Assembly: GCA_039931615.1 (NCBI GenBank)
Contig: JBDTRR010000020.1
Coordinates: forward strand, 24,112 to 88,111
Direction of reading: 5' to 3'
Length of the DNA: 64,000 nt
Source of the DNA: JAHFUI01 sp039931615
Lineage (GTDB): Bacteria > Acidobacteriota > Vicinamibacteria > Vicinamibacterales > CAVVIG01
A program made the translations under genes and the position numbers. A model generated the notes under the pieces. That model saw only the letters and a list, made by a program, of their open reading frames with translations. It ran no database searches and had not been told where the DNA came from. Position 1 is the stretch's first letter. Every line of letters begins with the position of its first letter. Shown here piece by piece: positions 49,942-58,326 of the stretch.

Positions 49942-51378
49942 ATGAGGATGCATTGGTGCACGTCGGCAGGGCTCGCTGTGCTGCTGGTCGCGCGGGTCGG
50001 CGCGGCGGCGAATTCCGCTTCGCTGGCGCCAGCCGACTGGGACCAGGGGCTCAAGCTGCATCAAGCCGTCGACCGCAATCCCGATTCGAAGATCGTGGAA
50101 ATCGATTTGACCGCTCGCATCGCCGACGTCGAGGTGGCCGGACGCACGGTCCGGGCCTGGACCTACGACGGCGGGCTCCCGGGACCCCTCATCCGCGCTC
50201 ACGTCGGCGACCGCCTGATCGTGCACTTCACCAACGATCTGCCGCAGCCGACGACGGTTCACTGGCACGGCGTGCGAGTGCCGATCGAGATGGACGGGGT
50301 GCCCGAGATCTCTCAGGCGGAAATGCAGCGGGGCGAGGTCTTCACCTACGATTTCGTGCTCCGCGATGCCGGGCTCTACTGGTACCACCCCCATGTCATG
50401 TCGGCGGCGCAGGTGGGATTCGGGCTCTACGGCGCGCTGCTGGTGGAGGATCCCGCCGACGAGGTGGGGATTGCCGATCAGCTCACGCTCGTCCTGAGCG
50501 ACCTCGGCGTTGATCGAAACGGCGGCCTCGAACCGGCCGACAGCGGCGGTGCGCTCGGGATGATCTTCGGCCGCGAGGGTGAATACATCCTCGTCAACGG
50601 CACGGTGATGCCGACGCTGCGGGCGCACTCCGGTGCGCCACAGCGATGGCGCATCGTCAATGCCGCCAAGAGCCGGTTCTTCCTCCTCGATCTCGATGGC
50701 CAGCCGTTCCATGTGATCGGCCGGGACGGTGGGTTGCAGGAATCGCCGGAGACCCTGTCGACACTGCTCATCACGCCCGGCGAACGCGCGGATGTGATTG
50801 TGACGCCGACCGGCGCGCCGAACGGCACGCTGACATTGATGGCGCTGCTCTACAACCGCGGCTTCGGCAGCGTCGAATATCGCAACGCCGAGAACATCCT
50901 GACCATCGCCTTCAGCGATCAGCCGACGCGTCCGGCCACGCCGCCGCCGCTGACCCACCGCGAGATCGCCGCACCGAGCCGCGAGGGAGCGACGGCTGTC
51001 GAGATCGTGTTGACGCTGCCGCGCGCGGGTCCCGACGGCAAGGCGGAGTTCCATGTGAACGGAGTACCGTTCTGGAAGGCCAAACCCTTCATGGCGAGGA
51101 TCGGTGAGACGCAGATCTGGACGGTGAAGAACGAGACCAAGTTCGCGCATCCGATGCATCTGCACGGATTCTTTTTCCTGCCGCTGGATGAGCAGCAGCA
51201 ACCGATCCGCCCGATGGCCTGGAAAGACACGCTGAACGTGCCGATGGAAAGCACCATCCGGTTTCTGGTGCGCTTCGACGAGCGGCCGGGGATGTGGATG
51301 TTTCATTGCCACATTCTCGACCACGCCGACGGTGGCTTGATGGGGCACGTGCACCTCCACCCTGGCTCGCCGGAGTAG
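49942..51378 (+). CDS. periplasmic multicopper oxidase
   Basis: Protein of 478 aa with signal peptide (AGLAVLLVARVGAAAN) and three cupredoxin domains. All four copper motifs are present: HWHG (107-110), WYHPH (147-151), HPMHLHG (403-409) and HCHILDH (455-461). These give the trinuclear centre plus type 1 copper (Cys456, His461). The axial position ten residues after the Cys is Leu466 rather than Met, as in high-potential laccases. Reaction: oxidation of phenols or metal ions coupled to O2 reduction. Upstream is a weak -10 TATTCT. ATG 49942 or 49948 could be the start. It is monocistronic, ending at a bidirectional terminator. Confidence 0.92.
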   Translation: MRMHWCTSAGLAVLLVARVGAAANSASLAPADWDQGLKLHQAVDRNPDSKIVEIDLTARIADVEVAGRTVRAWTYDGGLPGPLIRAHVGDRLIVHFTNDLPQPTTVHWHGVRVPIEMDGVPEISQAEMQRGEVFTYDFVLRDAGLYWYHPHVMSAAQVGFGLYGALLVEDPADEVGIADQLTLVLSDLGVDRNGGLEPADSGGALGMIFGREGEYILVNGTVMPTLRAHSGAPQRWRIVNAAKSRFFLLDLDGQPFHVIGRDGGLQESPETLSTLLITPGERADVIVTPTGAPNGTLTLMALLYNRGFGSVEYRNAENILTIAFSDQPTRPATPPPLTHREIAAPSREGATAVEIVLTLPRAGPDGKAEFHVNGVPFWKAKPFMARIGETQIWTVKNETKFAHPMHLHGFFFLPLDEQQQPIRPMAWKDTLNVPMESTIRFLVRFDERPGMWMFHCHILDHADGGLMGHVHLHPGSPE

Positions 51379-51414
51379 CGGCCGGACGACGGATCAATCT
51401 GGCTGAAGAGGCTG

Positions 51415-51502
51415 AGAAAAATCGATTCTGAAGTAGTGCAGACCTTCAGGTCTGCCAGACACGGCAGGCCTGAAGGCCTGCACTAACATCGACTTTTTTC
51501 GC
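51415..51502. terminator. Family B repeat as bidirectional terminator
   Basis: The B element (51433-51485) has ends GTAGTGCAG and CTGCACTA and two stem-loops. It is flanked by GAAAAATCGATT on the left and ATCGACTTTTTTCGC on the right, giving T-tracts on both strands. It sits between the convergent multicopper oxidase and the gene at 51543. Confidence 0.8.
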
Positions 51503-51512
51503 ACGCCCTGAG

Positions 51513-51532
51513 CCGGGATCCCACGCACGAGG
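51513..51532. repeat. Family E short repeat
   Basis: Contains GGGATCCCACGCACGAGG, sharing ATCCCACGCACGAG with the copy at 45331. Confidence 0.5.
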
Positions 51533-51542
51533 GGGACCGGCG

Positions 51543-52733
51543 TCAACCGCCAAACGCGTAGTCGAGTCCGACGGTGGTGACGAACCGCGACCGCAGTCCC
51601 CGCTGCGTCGCCGGGATCGAAACGTTGCCGGCCAGCAGCCAGGTGCCGAACACGTTCCATTTGGCGCCAGCCACGATCGCCGCCGTCGACGTGCTGCCCG
51701 GACCGACCACCAGCCGCAGCGTATCGACGCCGACGATGGTCGGGTGGGTGACCCGGCTGGGCGTGAGCGGGCCGAGATTGCCGATCCGGCGGCCGGCCAG
51801 TTCGCCGACCAGGGTCAGGCGCGGCGAGGGGCTGAAGCTGGCCGCGGCCCCGTAACGGGACTCCTTCCGCACCTCGCTGCCGGACGCGCCGCCGTTCAAA
51901 TCGAGCGAGATCCTCCCGACCTGCCACGAGGCCGTCAGCAGTCCTCCGCCCGACGCCGAGCCTTCGCCAAGGAGATCCTCCGTTCTCCCAGTCGGCAGCC
52001 TCAGCTCGCCGATCACGGCCAACGCGGTCGGACTCTGCGGAGAAGTCAGGCGGAACTTGGCGCGCACGGCCATGTCGGCGAGGCCGATCGTCGTCGCGAA
52101 CGCCGTCGCCTGCAGCAGCCGCGCGCCGCGGTAGGTGTTGACGCGCGACCCTTCGAGCGTCAGGCGGACGACCGGCACGGCCACGCCGATATCGAGACGA
52201 TCCGTGACACCGAGATTGCCGGCGAAGGTCACGGTGGTCGAGCCCAGCGCCAGCCGCAGGGTTTCGACGTCGAACGGCTGCGGCTCGTCGCGGAACTGGT
52301 TGGCGGCGACCAGGAAGCTGCCGTCGCGAAGATCGAGCTGATCGAGATGCGTGTATCGAACCGTCTGGACGGTCATGCCGATCGAGCCGCGGCGCCGGCC
52401 GGCGGTCAGACTGCGCTCTGTGAAGAACGGTCCGAAGCTTTCGCTGCCTTGCTGGATCGTGCCGAGCGCGGCATTGGGTTGGTAGGTAAAGGCCGCCGAC
52501 GAGGAATTCAGGGGCAGCGTGGTCAGCTCGACCAGCAGGAGGCGCGTCAGCGCCGCTTTGGTCACCGCCGATGATTGCGCGTCCTTGACGAAATCGCCGG
52601 TGGGAACGGCCTGGTTGGTCAGCAGAAACGACAGGACGTCGGCGAGCGGCTGCTGCGCGGCGGCCGGCGTCACCAACGCCAGCCAGAAGACGACCGCTCC
52701 AACGAGCGCACTGCCCCGGGAGGCGCACGACAT
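51543..52733 (-). CDS. secreted beta-barrel-like outer-membrane protein
   Basis: Protein of 396 aa. Signal peptide (cleavage near AAAQQP), then mostly beta sequence with alternating hydrophobic residues, Gly and Arg/Asp turns (DRLDIGVAVPVVRLTLEG, MAVRAKFRLTSPQ, TALAVIGELRLPTGRTEDLL), ending in GLDYAFGG. The pattern and 'LRLPTG' turn resemble outer-membrane transporter-like barrels. It starts one base after the BACON protein stop (TAAAATG), so they are co-translated. Function unknown. Confidence 0.75.
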   Translation of the reverse strand: MSCASRGSALVGAVVFWLALVTPAAAQQPLADVLSFLLTNQAVPTGDFVKDAQSSAVTKAALTRLLLVELTTLPLNSSSAAFTYQPNAALGTIQQGSESFGPFFTERSLTAGRRRGSIGMTVQTVRYTHLDQLDLRDGSFLVAANQFRDEPQPFDVETLRLALGSTTVTFAGNLGVTDRLDIGVAVPVVRLTLEGSRVNTYRGARLLQATAFATTIGLADMAVRAKFRLTSPQSPTALAVIGELRLPTGRTEDLLGEGSASGGGLLTASWQVGRISLDLNGGASGSEVRKESRYGAAASFSPSPRLTLVGELAGRRIGNLGPLTPSRVTHPTIVGVDTLRLVVGPGSTSTAAIVAGAKWNVFGTWLLAGNVSIPATQRGLRSRFVTTVGLDYAFGG

Positions 52734-52734
52734 T

Positions 52735-55272
52735 TTAGTCCGACACCGGTGTGGGTCGCGCCTGTGTGAAGGTGACGGTCTGTCCGGCGACGGTGAGCGT
52801 GCCGGTGCGGACCGCGTTGGTCGAGTTTGCCGCGACAGAGTAGCGCGTCGTGCCGTTGCCCATGCCGCTGCCGCCGGAGCTGATGGTCAACCAGGAGGCG
52901 GCGCTGGTCGCCGTCCACGCGCAGGTTTGCGCCGAGGCGGTGATGGTGACTTGACCGGTGCTGGCGGCCGCACCGACCGACTGACTGGTTGGCGCGACCG
53001 TAAAGGTGCACGGCGGCGCCGGTGCCGCCGCCTGCGAGATCGCGAACGGGTGTCCGGCGATCGTCAGCGTCGCGCTGCGCGTCGTCTGATTGGGGTTGGC
53101 GGCGACCGTGAATTGGACCGTGCCGTTGCCGGTGCCCGAGGCGCCGCCGGTGATGGTGACCCACGACGGTGCGCCGGTGGCCGTCCAGGCGCACGAACCG
53201 GCCGACGCGGTGACATTGACCGTCCCCGAGGCGCCGCCGGCGACCACCGATTGACTCGGCGCCGACAGCGTGAACGTGCAGGGTGCGGGGGCGGCATCCT
53301 GCGAGATCGCGAACGGCTGTCCGGCAATCGTCAGCGTCACGTTGCGCGCGGTCTGATTGGGGTTGGCGGCGACCGTGAACCGGACCGTCCCGTTGCCGGT
53401 CCCCGAAGCGCCGCCGGTGATGGTGACCCACGACGGCGCGCCGGTCGCCGTCCACGCGCATGAACCGGCCGACGCGGTGACGTTGACCGTTCCCGAGGCG
53501 CCGCCCGCGACCACCGATTGACTCGGCGCCGACAGCGTGAAGGTGCACGGCGGCGGCGCGGGCGCCGCCTCCTGCGCGATGAGGAACGGCTTCCCGGCAA
53601 TCGTCAACGTGACGGTGCGCGCGGTCTGATTGGGGTTCGCCGCGACCGTGTAGCCGACCGTCCCATTGCCGTTGCCGGTGCCCGTGTTGTTGAGAATGGT
53701 GATCCACGGCGGGATGCCGCTCGACGTCCACGCGCACGAACCGGCTGACGCGCTCACCGCGACCGTCGCCGTCCCGCCGGCCGCGGCAAACGCTTGACCC
53801 TCCCCCGACAGCGAGAAGGTGCACGGCACCGCCGGTGCGGCCGCCTGCGAGATCGCGAACGGCTGCCCGCCGATCGTCAGCGTCGCACTGCGCGTCGTCT
53901 GATTGGGGTTGGACGCCACCGTGAATTGGACCGTCCCGTTGCCGGTGCCCGAAGCGCCGCCGGTGATGGTGACCCACGACGGTGCGCCGGTCGCGGTCCA
54001 CGCGCACGAGCCCGCCGACGCGGTGACGTTGACCGTCCCCGAGGCGCCGCCCGAGGCCACCGATTGACTCGGCGCCGAGAGGGAGAAGGTGCAGGCCGCC
54101 GGCGCCGCTGCCTGTGTCACCGTGACCGTCTGTCCGGCGACCGTCAGCGTGCCGACCCGCTGCGCAGCCGTGTTGGCGGCGACGGCGTAGGTCGTCGTCC
54201 CGCTGCCGGTGGCGCTGGCGCCTGAGCTGATGCTCAACCAGGACGTCGTCGTCGATGCCGCCCAGGTGCAGGTCGACGCCGACGCGGTGACCGAGATTTG
54301 ACCGGGCCCGCCGCCTGCGCCGGCCGACTGGGCGGTCGCCGACAGGTCGAACGTGCACGGACCCGGGCCGGGCGTGGCGGCGTCCTGGCTGACAGTGAAT
54401 ACCTGACCGGCGACGACAATGGTGCCGGAACGTGGCGAAGCCGCCGGGTTGGCGGCGACGCTGAAATCGACGACTCCACCGCCGCTGCCCTCCAGGCCCG
54501 CCGTGATGACGATCCATGACACGTCGCTGACGGCGGTCCACGCGCAACCGGCCGCACCGCTGACGGTAACGCTTCCGTTCACGCCGGCGGCTGGCACGGT
54601 CTCCCCGGGGGCGGACAGCGTCACCGTGCAGGCCCCGGGAATCGGGTTGGCTGGCGCCCCGCCCTGCGAAATGGTGACGACCTGATTGGCGATGGTCACG
54701 GTGCCGGTTCGCGGGGTCGGTCCGTTGGCGTCGACTCTCAACGTCAACGTGCCATTTCCGTTCTGGGTTGGCGCGCCCTCGGCGATACCCATCCAGTTCA
54801 CCTGGCTGGTCGCCGTCCAGGAACAACCGGTCTGGGCGGTTACTGCAACCGTGATGCGTCCGCCGGTCGGATCGACCGCGGCGGCGGCCGGACTGACGGA
54901 GAATCTGCAGGCCGCCGCTGCTTGCGTGACCTCGACCTTGTAGTCGTTGACCGAGATGGTGCCGCGCCGCAGGGTGGCGACGGCATTGGCGCCGATCGAG
55001 TAGCCGATCGACGAATCGCCCTGTCCGGTTTTTGGACTCAGGGCAATCCAGTCGACATCCGAGGTGGCCGTCCACTGGCACTCGCGATTGGTGGCAATCG
55101 CCAGCTGCCCATCCGCCGCCGCCGCATCAATGCCAACCGACCGCGTCGGCGATGTGATCGAGCAGAGTGACGACGGAGTGGCAACGGTGACGACGCGGGT
55201 CGCGGAATCGGCCCCGCACGCGCTGGCCGCGCATGCGAGCAGAACGATCGCTACTGTGCGATGAACATACAT
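52735..55272 (-). CDS. lipoprotein with nine BACON-type repeats
   Basis: Protein of 845 aa. Signal peptide with lipobox (LLACAASAC), then nine tandem beta-sandwich repeats of about 88 residues, each with C-x-W-T/A-A-x4-W and G-x-G-x2-G-x-T followed by GTLTVAGQTVTVTQ-like strands. This is the BACON pattern (carbohydrate- or mucin-associated binding domains). Repeats 5, 7 and 8 are almost identical around CAWTATGAPSWVTITGG, pointing to recent duplication or gene conversion. No catalytic domain. Coupled to the outer-membrane protein downstream; a surface-binding pair is plausible. Confidence 0.88.
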   Translation of the reverse strand: MYVHRTVAIVLLACAASACGADSATRVVTVATPSSLCSITSPTRSVGIDAAAADGQLAIATNRECQWTATSDVDWIALSPKTGQGDSSIGYSIGANAVATLRRGTISVNDYKVEVTQAAAACRFSVSPAAAAVDPTGGRITVAVTAQTGCSWTATSQVNWMGIAEGAPTQNGNGTLTLRVDANGPTPRTGTVTIANQVVTISQGGAPANPIPGACTVTLSAPGETVPAAGVNGSVTVSGAAGCAWTAVSDVSWIVITAGLEGSGGGVVDFSVAANPAASPRSGTIVVAGQVFTVSQDAATPGPGPCTFDLSATAQSAGAGGGPGQISVTASASTCTWAASTTTSWLSISSGASATGSGTTTYAVAANTAAQRVGTLTVAGQTVTVTQAAAPAACTFSLSAPSQSVASGGASGTVNVTASAGSCAWTATGAPSWVTITGGASGTGNGTVQFTVASNPNQTTRSATLTIGGQPFAISQAAAPAVPCTFSLSGEGQAFAAAGGTATVAVSASAGSCAWTSSGIPPWITILNNTGTGNGNGTVGYTVAANPNQTARTVTLTIAGKPFLIAQEAAPAPPPCTFTLSAPSQSVVAGGASGTVNVTASAGSCAWTATGAPSWVTITGGASGTGNGTVRFTVAANPNQTARNVTLTIAGQPFAISQDAAPAPCTFTLSAPSQSVVAGGASGTVNVTASAGSCAWTATGAPSWVTITGGASGTGNGTVQFTVAANPNQTTRSATLTIAGHPFAISQAAAPAPPCTFTVAPTSQSVGAAASTGQVTITASAQTCAWTATSAASWLTISSGGSGMGNGTTRYSVAANSTNAVRTGTLTVAGQTVTFTQARPTPVSD

Positions 55273-55648
55273 CAGGACCGGCGTCAGGGCGTTGAATCTA
55301 CCGGATGGATTGCAGCCAGTCAAGCGACCACCCGATAGATCCGCGCCAACCCCTCGTACGTGGGATCCGGCTGGAGGATGAAAAGACTACATGGGGGCGT
55401 AACTCTTTCACTGCGTCGGTGCTCCCATGGCTGTCGCTCCCAACGCGACCGGATGTGGTCGGCGTGGCAGACAATGCGGACGCCGACACGCATTCTCTCG
55501 TAATGGGCGCAAAACCGCGTGGCGCCCCCGACCTGTTCACCGCGGCGCGCACGCGATCGCTCGAACACGCGGCCGCCGTCGTCTGGCGTCCCGGTTGCAC
55601 GGGTCAAAATCCGTCGATGGTGGCAGTCGATCGAAAAGGGGACCTGAC
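55273..55648. other. intergenic region of 376 bases
   Basis: Holds an inverted Family E copy (CCCTCGTACGTGGGATCC at 55351-55368) and, just before the next gene, GAAAAGGGGACCTGAC. Several short frames are open, but none has family motifs or a ribosome site. I see no RNA gene. Confidence 0.5.
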
Positions 55649-56071
55649 ATGCTGAGATTCAAGGTCAGGCTGACACGAGATTTGAAGTTCGTGACGCTTG
55701 AGTTGTTCGAAGGCCGGCGGACGCGGGGCACCTGGCGGCGCATCGAGGAGGAATCGAACTCATCGCTCGGCCATGAAGAGGGCACGTGGGAAAACCGCGT
55801 GTTCGAGTCGCCTGGCGGCGTCACCAACATCCGCCTCTACGATCCGGCCGATGTCCGGGCGGCGTTGCTCAAGGACTACCTGACCGGCCGGACCGGGGGC
55901 GAGGGCCTCATGTTCGTCCCGGATTTCGCTGGATCGTTCGGGAGCGATGCCTTTCGCTGGAACCAGATCCCCGCCGACCTCGGCGCCGAGTGGTCGAACG
56001 CGTCCAGGGTCGCGATCCCGTCGCCCCCTGCCGATCCCGCCCTCATGCAGCGGGACAGCCGCCTCGGATGA
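55649..56071 (+). CDS. hypothetical protein
   Basis: Protein of 140 aa without signal peptide. The first half is charged and beta-like (LRFKVRLTRDLKFVTLELFE, GTWRRIEEESNSS), the second ends in a Pro-rich tail. ATG at 55649 has AAGGGGA about 6 bases upstream. It is not recognised. It overlaps the region before the DUF4159 fragment, whose frame is different; it may itself be part of a rearranged gene. Confidence 0.45.
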   Translation: MLRFKVRLTRDLKFVTLELFEGRRTRGTWRRIEEESNSSLGHEEGTWENRVFESPGGVTNIRLYDPADVRAALLKDYLTGRTGGEGLMFVPDFAGSFGSDAFRWNQIPADLGAEWSNASRVAIPSPPADPALMQRDSRLG

Positions 56072-56123
56072 TCGCCGGCGCTCGCGCGCGGCGCCGGTCC
56101 CCCGCCGGACGCGCGCGCCGGCC

Positions 56124-56378
56124 TTCCCGATCTTTCACAGCTTTTTCGAAATCAACGCGCTCGACCACTTCCCCCAGGCCGACAACGCCGGCCAGCCGAT
56201 CTTCCGGGGCGTGTTCGAGGACGACGATCCGGACCGGCGCCTGCTGGCCATCGTCAACTACAACACCGACATCTCGCAGTACTGGGAACGGTCCGGCCGG
56301 GGACTGCGGCCGTTCGACGAAACCAACGAAGCCTACACGCTCGGCGTCAACTACATCATCTACGGCCTGACCCACTGA
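56124..56378 (+). pseudogene. DUF4159 C-terminal fragment
   Basis: About 84 codons that match the end of DUF4159 proteins: PIFHSFFEINALDHFPQ, GQPIFRGVFEDDDPDRRLL, AIVNYNTDISQYWE, NEAYTLGVNYIIYGLTH. The family's N-terminal two thirds is missing; upstream in-frame sequence is Arg/Pro-rich and unrelated, and no start codon stands near. Converges with the peptidase gene at 56400, 21 bases apart. Confidence 0.7.
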
Positions 56379-56399
56379 AGGCGGGCGGGACCCGCGGCA

Positions 56400-58301
56400 T
56401 CATCCGACCGGCTTCTTCGCCAGCAGCCGCTCCATCTCGTCCATCACCCGGTTCATCGCCCGGACCGTCAGCTCGAGCGGCTCGTCGGTGGTCATGTCGA
56501 CGCCGGCGTCCTTCAAGAGGTCGATCGGATACTTCGATCCGCCGGCGCTGAGAAAGGCCAGGTAGCGCGCGGTCGCGGCCGGGCCGCCGGTCCTGACCTT
56601 CTCCGCCAGCGCTTCCGACGCGGCAAACGACGTGGCGTACTGGTAGACGTAGAAGTCGCGGTAGAAATGCGGGATGAAGCTCCATTCGCTGGCGATGTAG
56701 TCGTCGACGATGCAAATCCCCTGATCGTGGCCGTAGTATTTCCTGGTGATGTCCATGTACAGCCGGGCCAGGGTGTCGACGACGACCGGTTGTCCCTGCT
56801 GCGCCATCTCGTGCATCCGCTGCTCGAACTCGGCGAACTGCGTCTGCCGGAACAGCGTGCCCTTGATGTTCTCGAGGTAGTTCCCCAGCAGCGACAACCG
56901 GGTGTCGTCGTCCTTGATATTTCGCAGCATGTAGTCGATCAGCAGCGACTCGTTGAACGTCGAGGCGACCTCGGCGACGAAGAGCTGATACGACGCCAGC
57001 GGGTACGGCTGCGTCCGGTTGGAGAAGTAGCTCTGCATGGTGTGGCCGAGCTCGTGCGCCAGCGTGCTGACGTCGGCGTACTTGCCGTTGAAGTTGATCA
57101 GCATGTAGGGGTGGACGTCGTAGGCGCCGCCGTTGGAGTAGGCGCCGGAACGCTTGCCGGTGGTCGGCAGCAGATCGATCCAGCGCTCGCTGAACGCCCG
57201 GCGCAGGATCGAGGCGTACTCGGGCCCGAGCGGCGCGACCGCCGCCAGCACGTGATCCTGGGCTTCCTCCGGCGTGTACTGGAGGTTGACCGATCCGACC
57301 AGCGGCGCGTAGAGGTCGTAGTAGTGGAGCTGATCGACCCCGAGCATCCGCTGCCGCAGCCGCAGGTAGCGATGGAAGGCCGGCAGGTTGCGGTTGACGC
57401 CGTCGATCAGGCGCGAATAGACCGAAGTCGGCACATTGGGGCCGTCGAGCGCCAGTTCCAGCGCCGACGAGTAGTGGCGTGCCTTGCTGAAGAACAGCAG
57501 CTTCTGGACCTGCCCGTTCATCGTCGTGCCGTAGGTCCGGCCGAAGCGGCCGAGCGCCTGGAAGAACGCCGACATGACCTGCTCGCGGTCGGCCCGATTG
57601 GGCAGCGCGCGCAGGTCGTTGAAGGTCGGCTGATCGAGCGTGACGGTACGGCCGTCGCTGAGCGTGATCGTCGGGTAGGGGAAGTCGGCGTTCGACAGGA
57701 TGCCGAAGATGTTCGAGGGACTGCCCGCCAGGGGCCCGGCGCCGGCGAGGATCGTTTCCTCCGACGTGGTCAGCGTGTGCGCCGCCCGCCGCGCGATGTC
57801 ACCGAGGTACATCCGGTAGACTGCCAGCCGCGGCTCGGCCGCGATCAGTTGTTCGAGCGCCGCCGGGGCGGCGCGCAGCACCTCCGGTTCGATGAAGGCC
57901 GCCTGTGAGTTGAAGGCGGTCGCGAGCTGCACCATTTCCTGCTTCATGCCCTGGCGCATGCTGTCGCGCGTGTCCTGATCGGCGAGCATGCTGGCGTAGA
58001 CGGTCAGCCGCGAAATCTCCTTGTCCAGCCGGAACAGCGCGTCGAGCGCATCAACCAGCGTGCCGGCTGACGACAGCAGCCGGTCGCGGTATTGGTTGAG
58101 GATGGCGATGTCGGAGGCCGCCCTCTCCTTCGCCGCGCGCCAGGCCGCCTCGGTCGGATAGATGTCGGCGAGGTTCCATTTGTACTGGTCCGGAATCCGG
58201 TCGCGATCGCGCTCCTGCGCCAGGCCGACCAGCGTGATCCCGAGCAGCGCGACGGTCGTCAGGACCAGGTGCAGGGTGGAATGGCTCATCAACGTGCGCA
58301 T
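56400..58301 (-). CDS. pepF: M3-family oligoendopeptidase F-like metallopeptidase, exported
   Basis: Protein of 633 aa. Unlike cytosolic PepF it has an N-terminal signal segment (LVLTTVALLGITLVGLAQ). Zinc site HELGH at about 416-420 with the third ligand Glu at about 444 in VAEVASTFNE. Other M3 features: YDVHPYMLINFNG, DYMLRN, GHDQGICIVDDY, FYVYQYATSFAAS. It cleaves oligopeptides, here likely in the periplasm. ATG 58301 has GAGG 8 bases upstream; an in-frame ATG at 58289 is possible. It follows the DUF6282 gene by 25 bases on the same strand. Confidence 0.9.
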   Translation of the reverse strand: MRTLMSHSTLHLVLTTVALLGITLVGLAQERDRDRIPDQYKWNLADIYPTEAAWRAAKERAASDIAILNQYRDRLLSSAGTLVDALDALFRLDKEISRLTVYASMLADQDTRDSMRQGMKQEMVQLATAFNSQAAFIEPEVLRAAPAALEQLIAAEPRLAVYRMYLGDIARRAAHTLTTSEETILAGAGPLAGSPSNIFGILSNADFPYPTITLSDGRTVTLDQPTFNDLRALPNRADREQVMSAFFQALGRFGRTYGTTMNGQVQKLLFFSKARHYSSALELALDGPNVPTSVYSRLIDGVNRNLPAFHRYLRLRQRMLGVDQLHYYDLYAPLVGSVNLQYTPEEAQDHVLAAVAPLGPEYASILRRAFSERWIDLLPTTGKRSGAYSNGGAYDVHPYMLINFNGKYADVSTLAHELGHTMQSYFSNRTQPYPLASYQLFVAEVASTFNESLLIDYMLRNIKDDDTRLSLLGNYLENIKGTLFRQTQFAEFEQRMHEMAQQGQPVVVDTLARLYMDITRKYYGHDQGICIVDDYIASEWSFIPHFYRDFYVYQYATSFAASEALAEKVRTGGPAATARYLAFLSAGGSKYPIDLLKDAGVDMTTDEPLELTVRAMNRVMDEMERLLAKKPVG

Positions 58302-58326
58302 CAGGATATCCTCGCCCTCGACGGGT

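Noticed and set aside
52670..55081. Alternative minus-strand frame through the BACON gene (Arg/His/Gly-rich, repetitive)
   Set aside because: Periodicity comes from the tandem DNA repeats of the BACON gene; the BACON frame has a lipobox and the family pattern.
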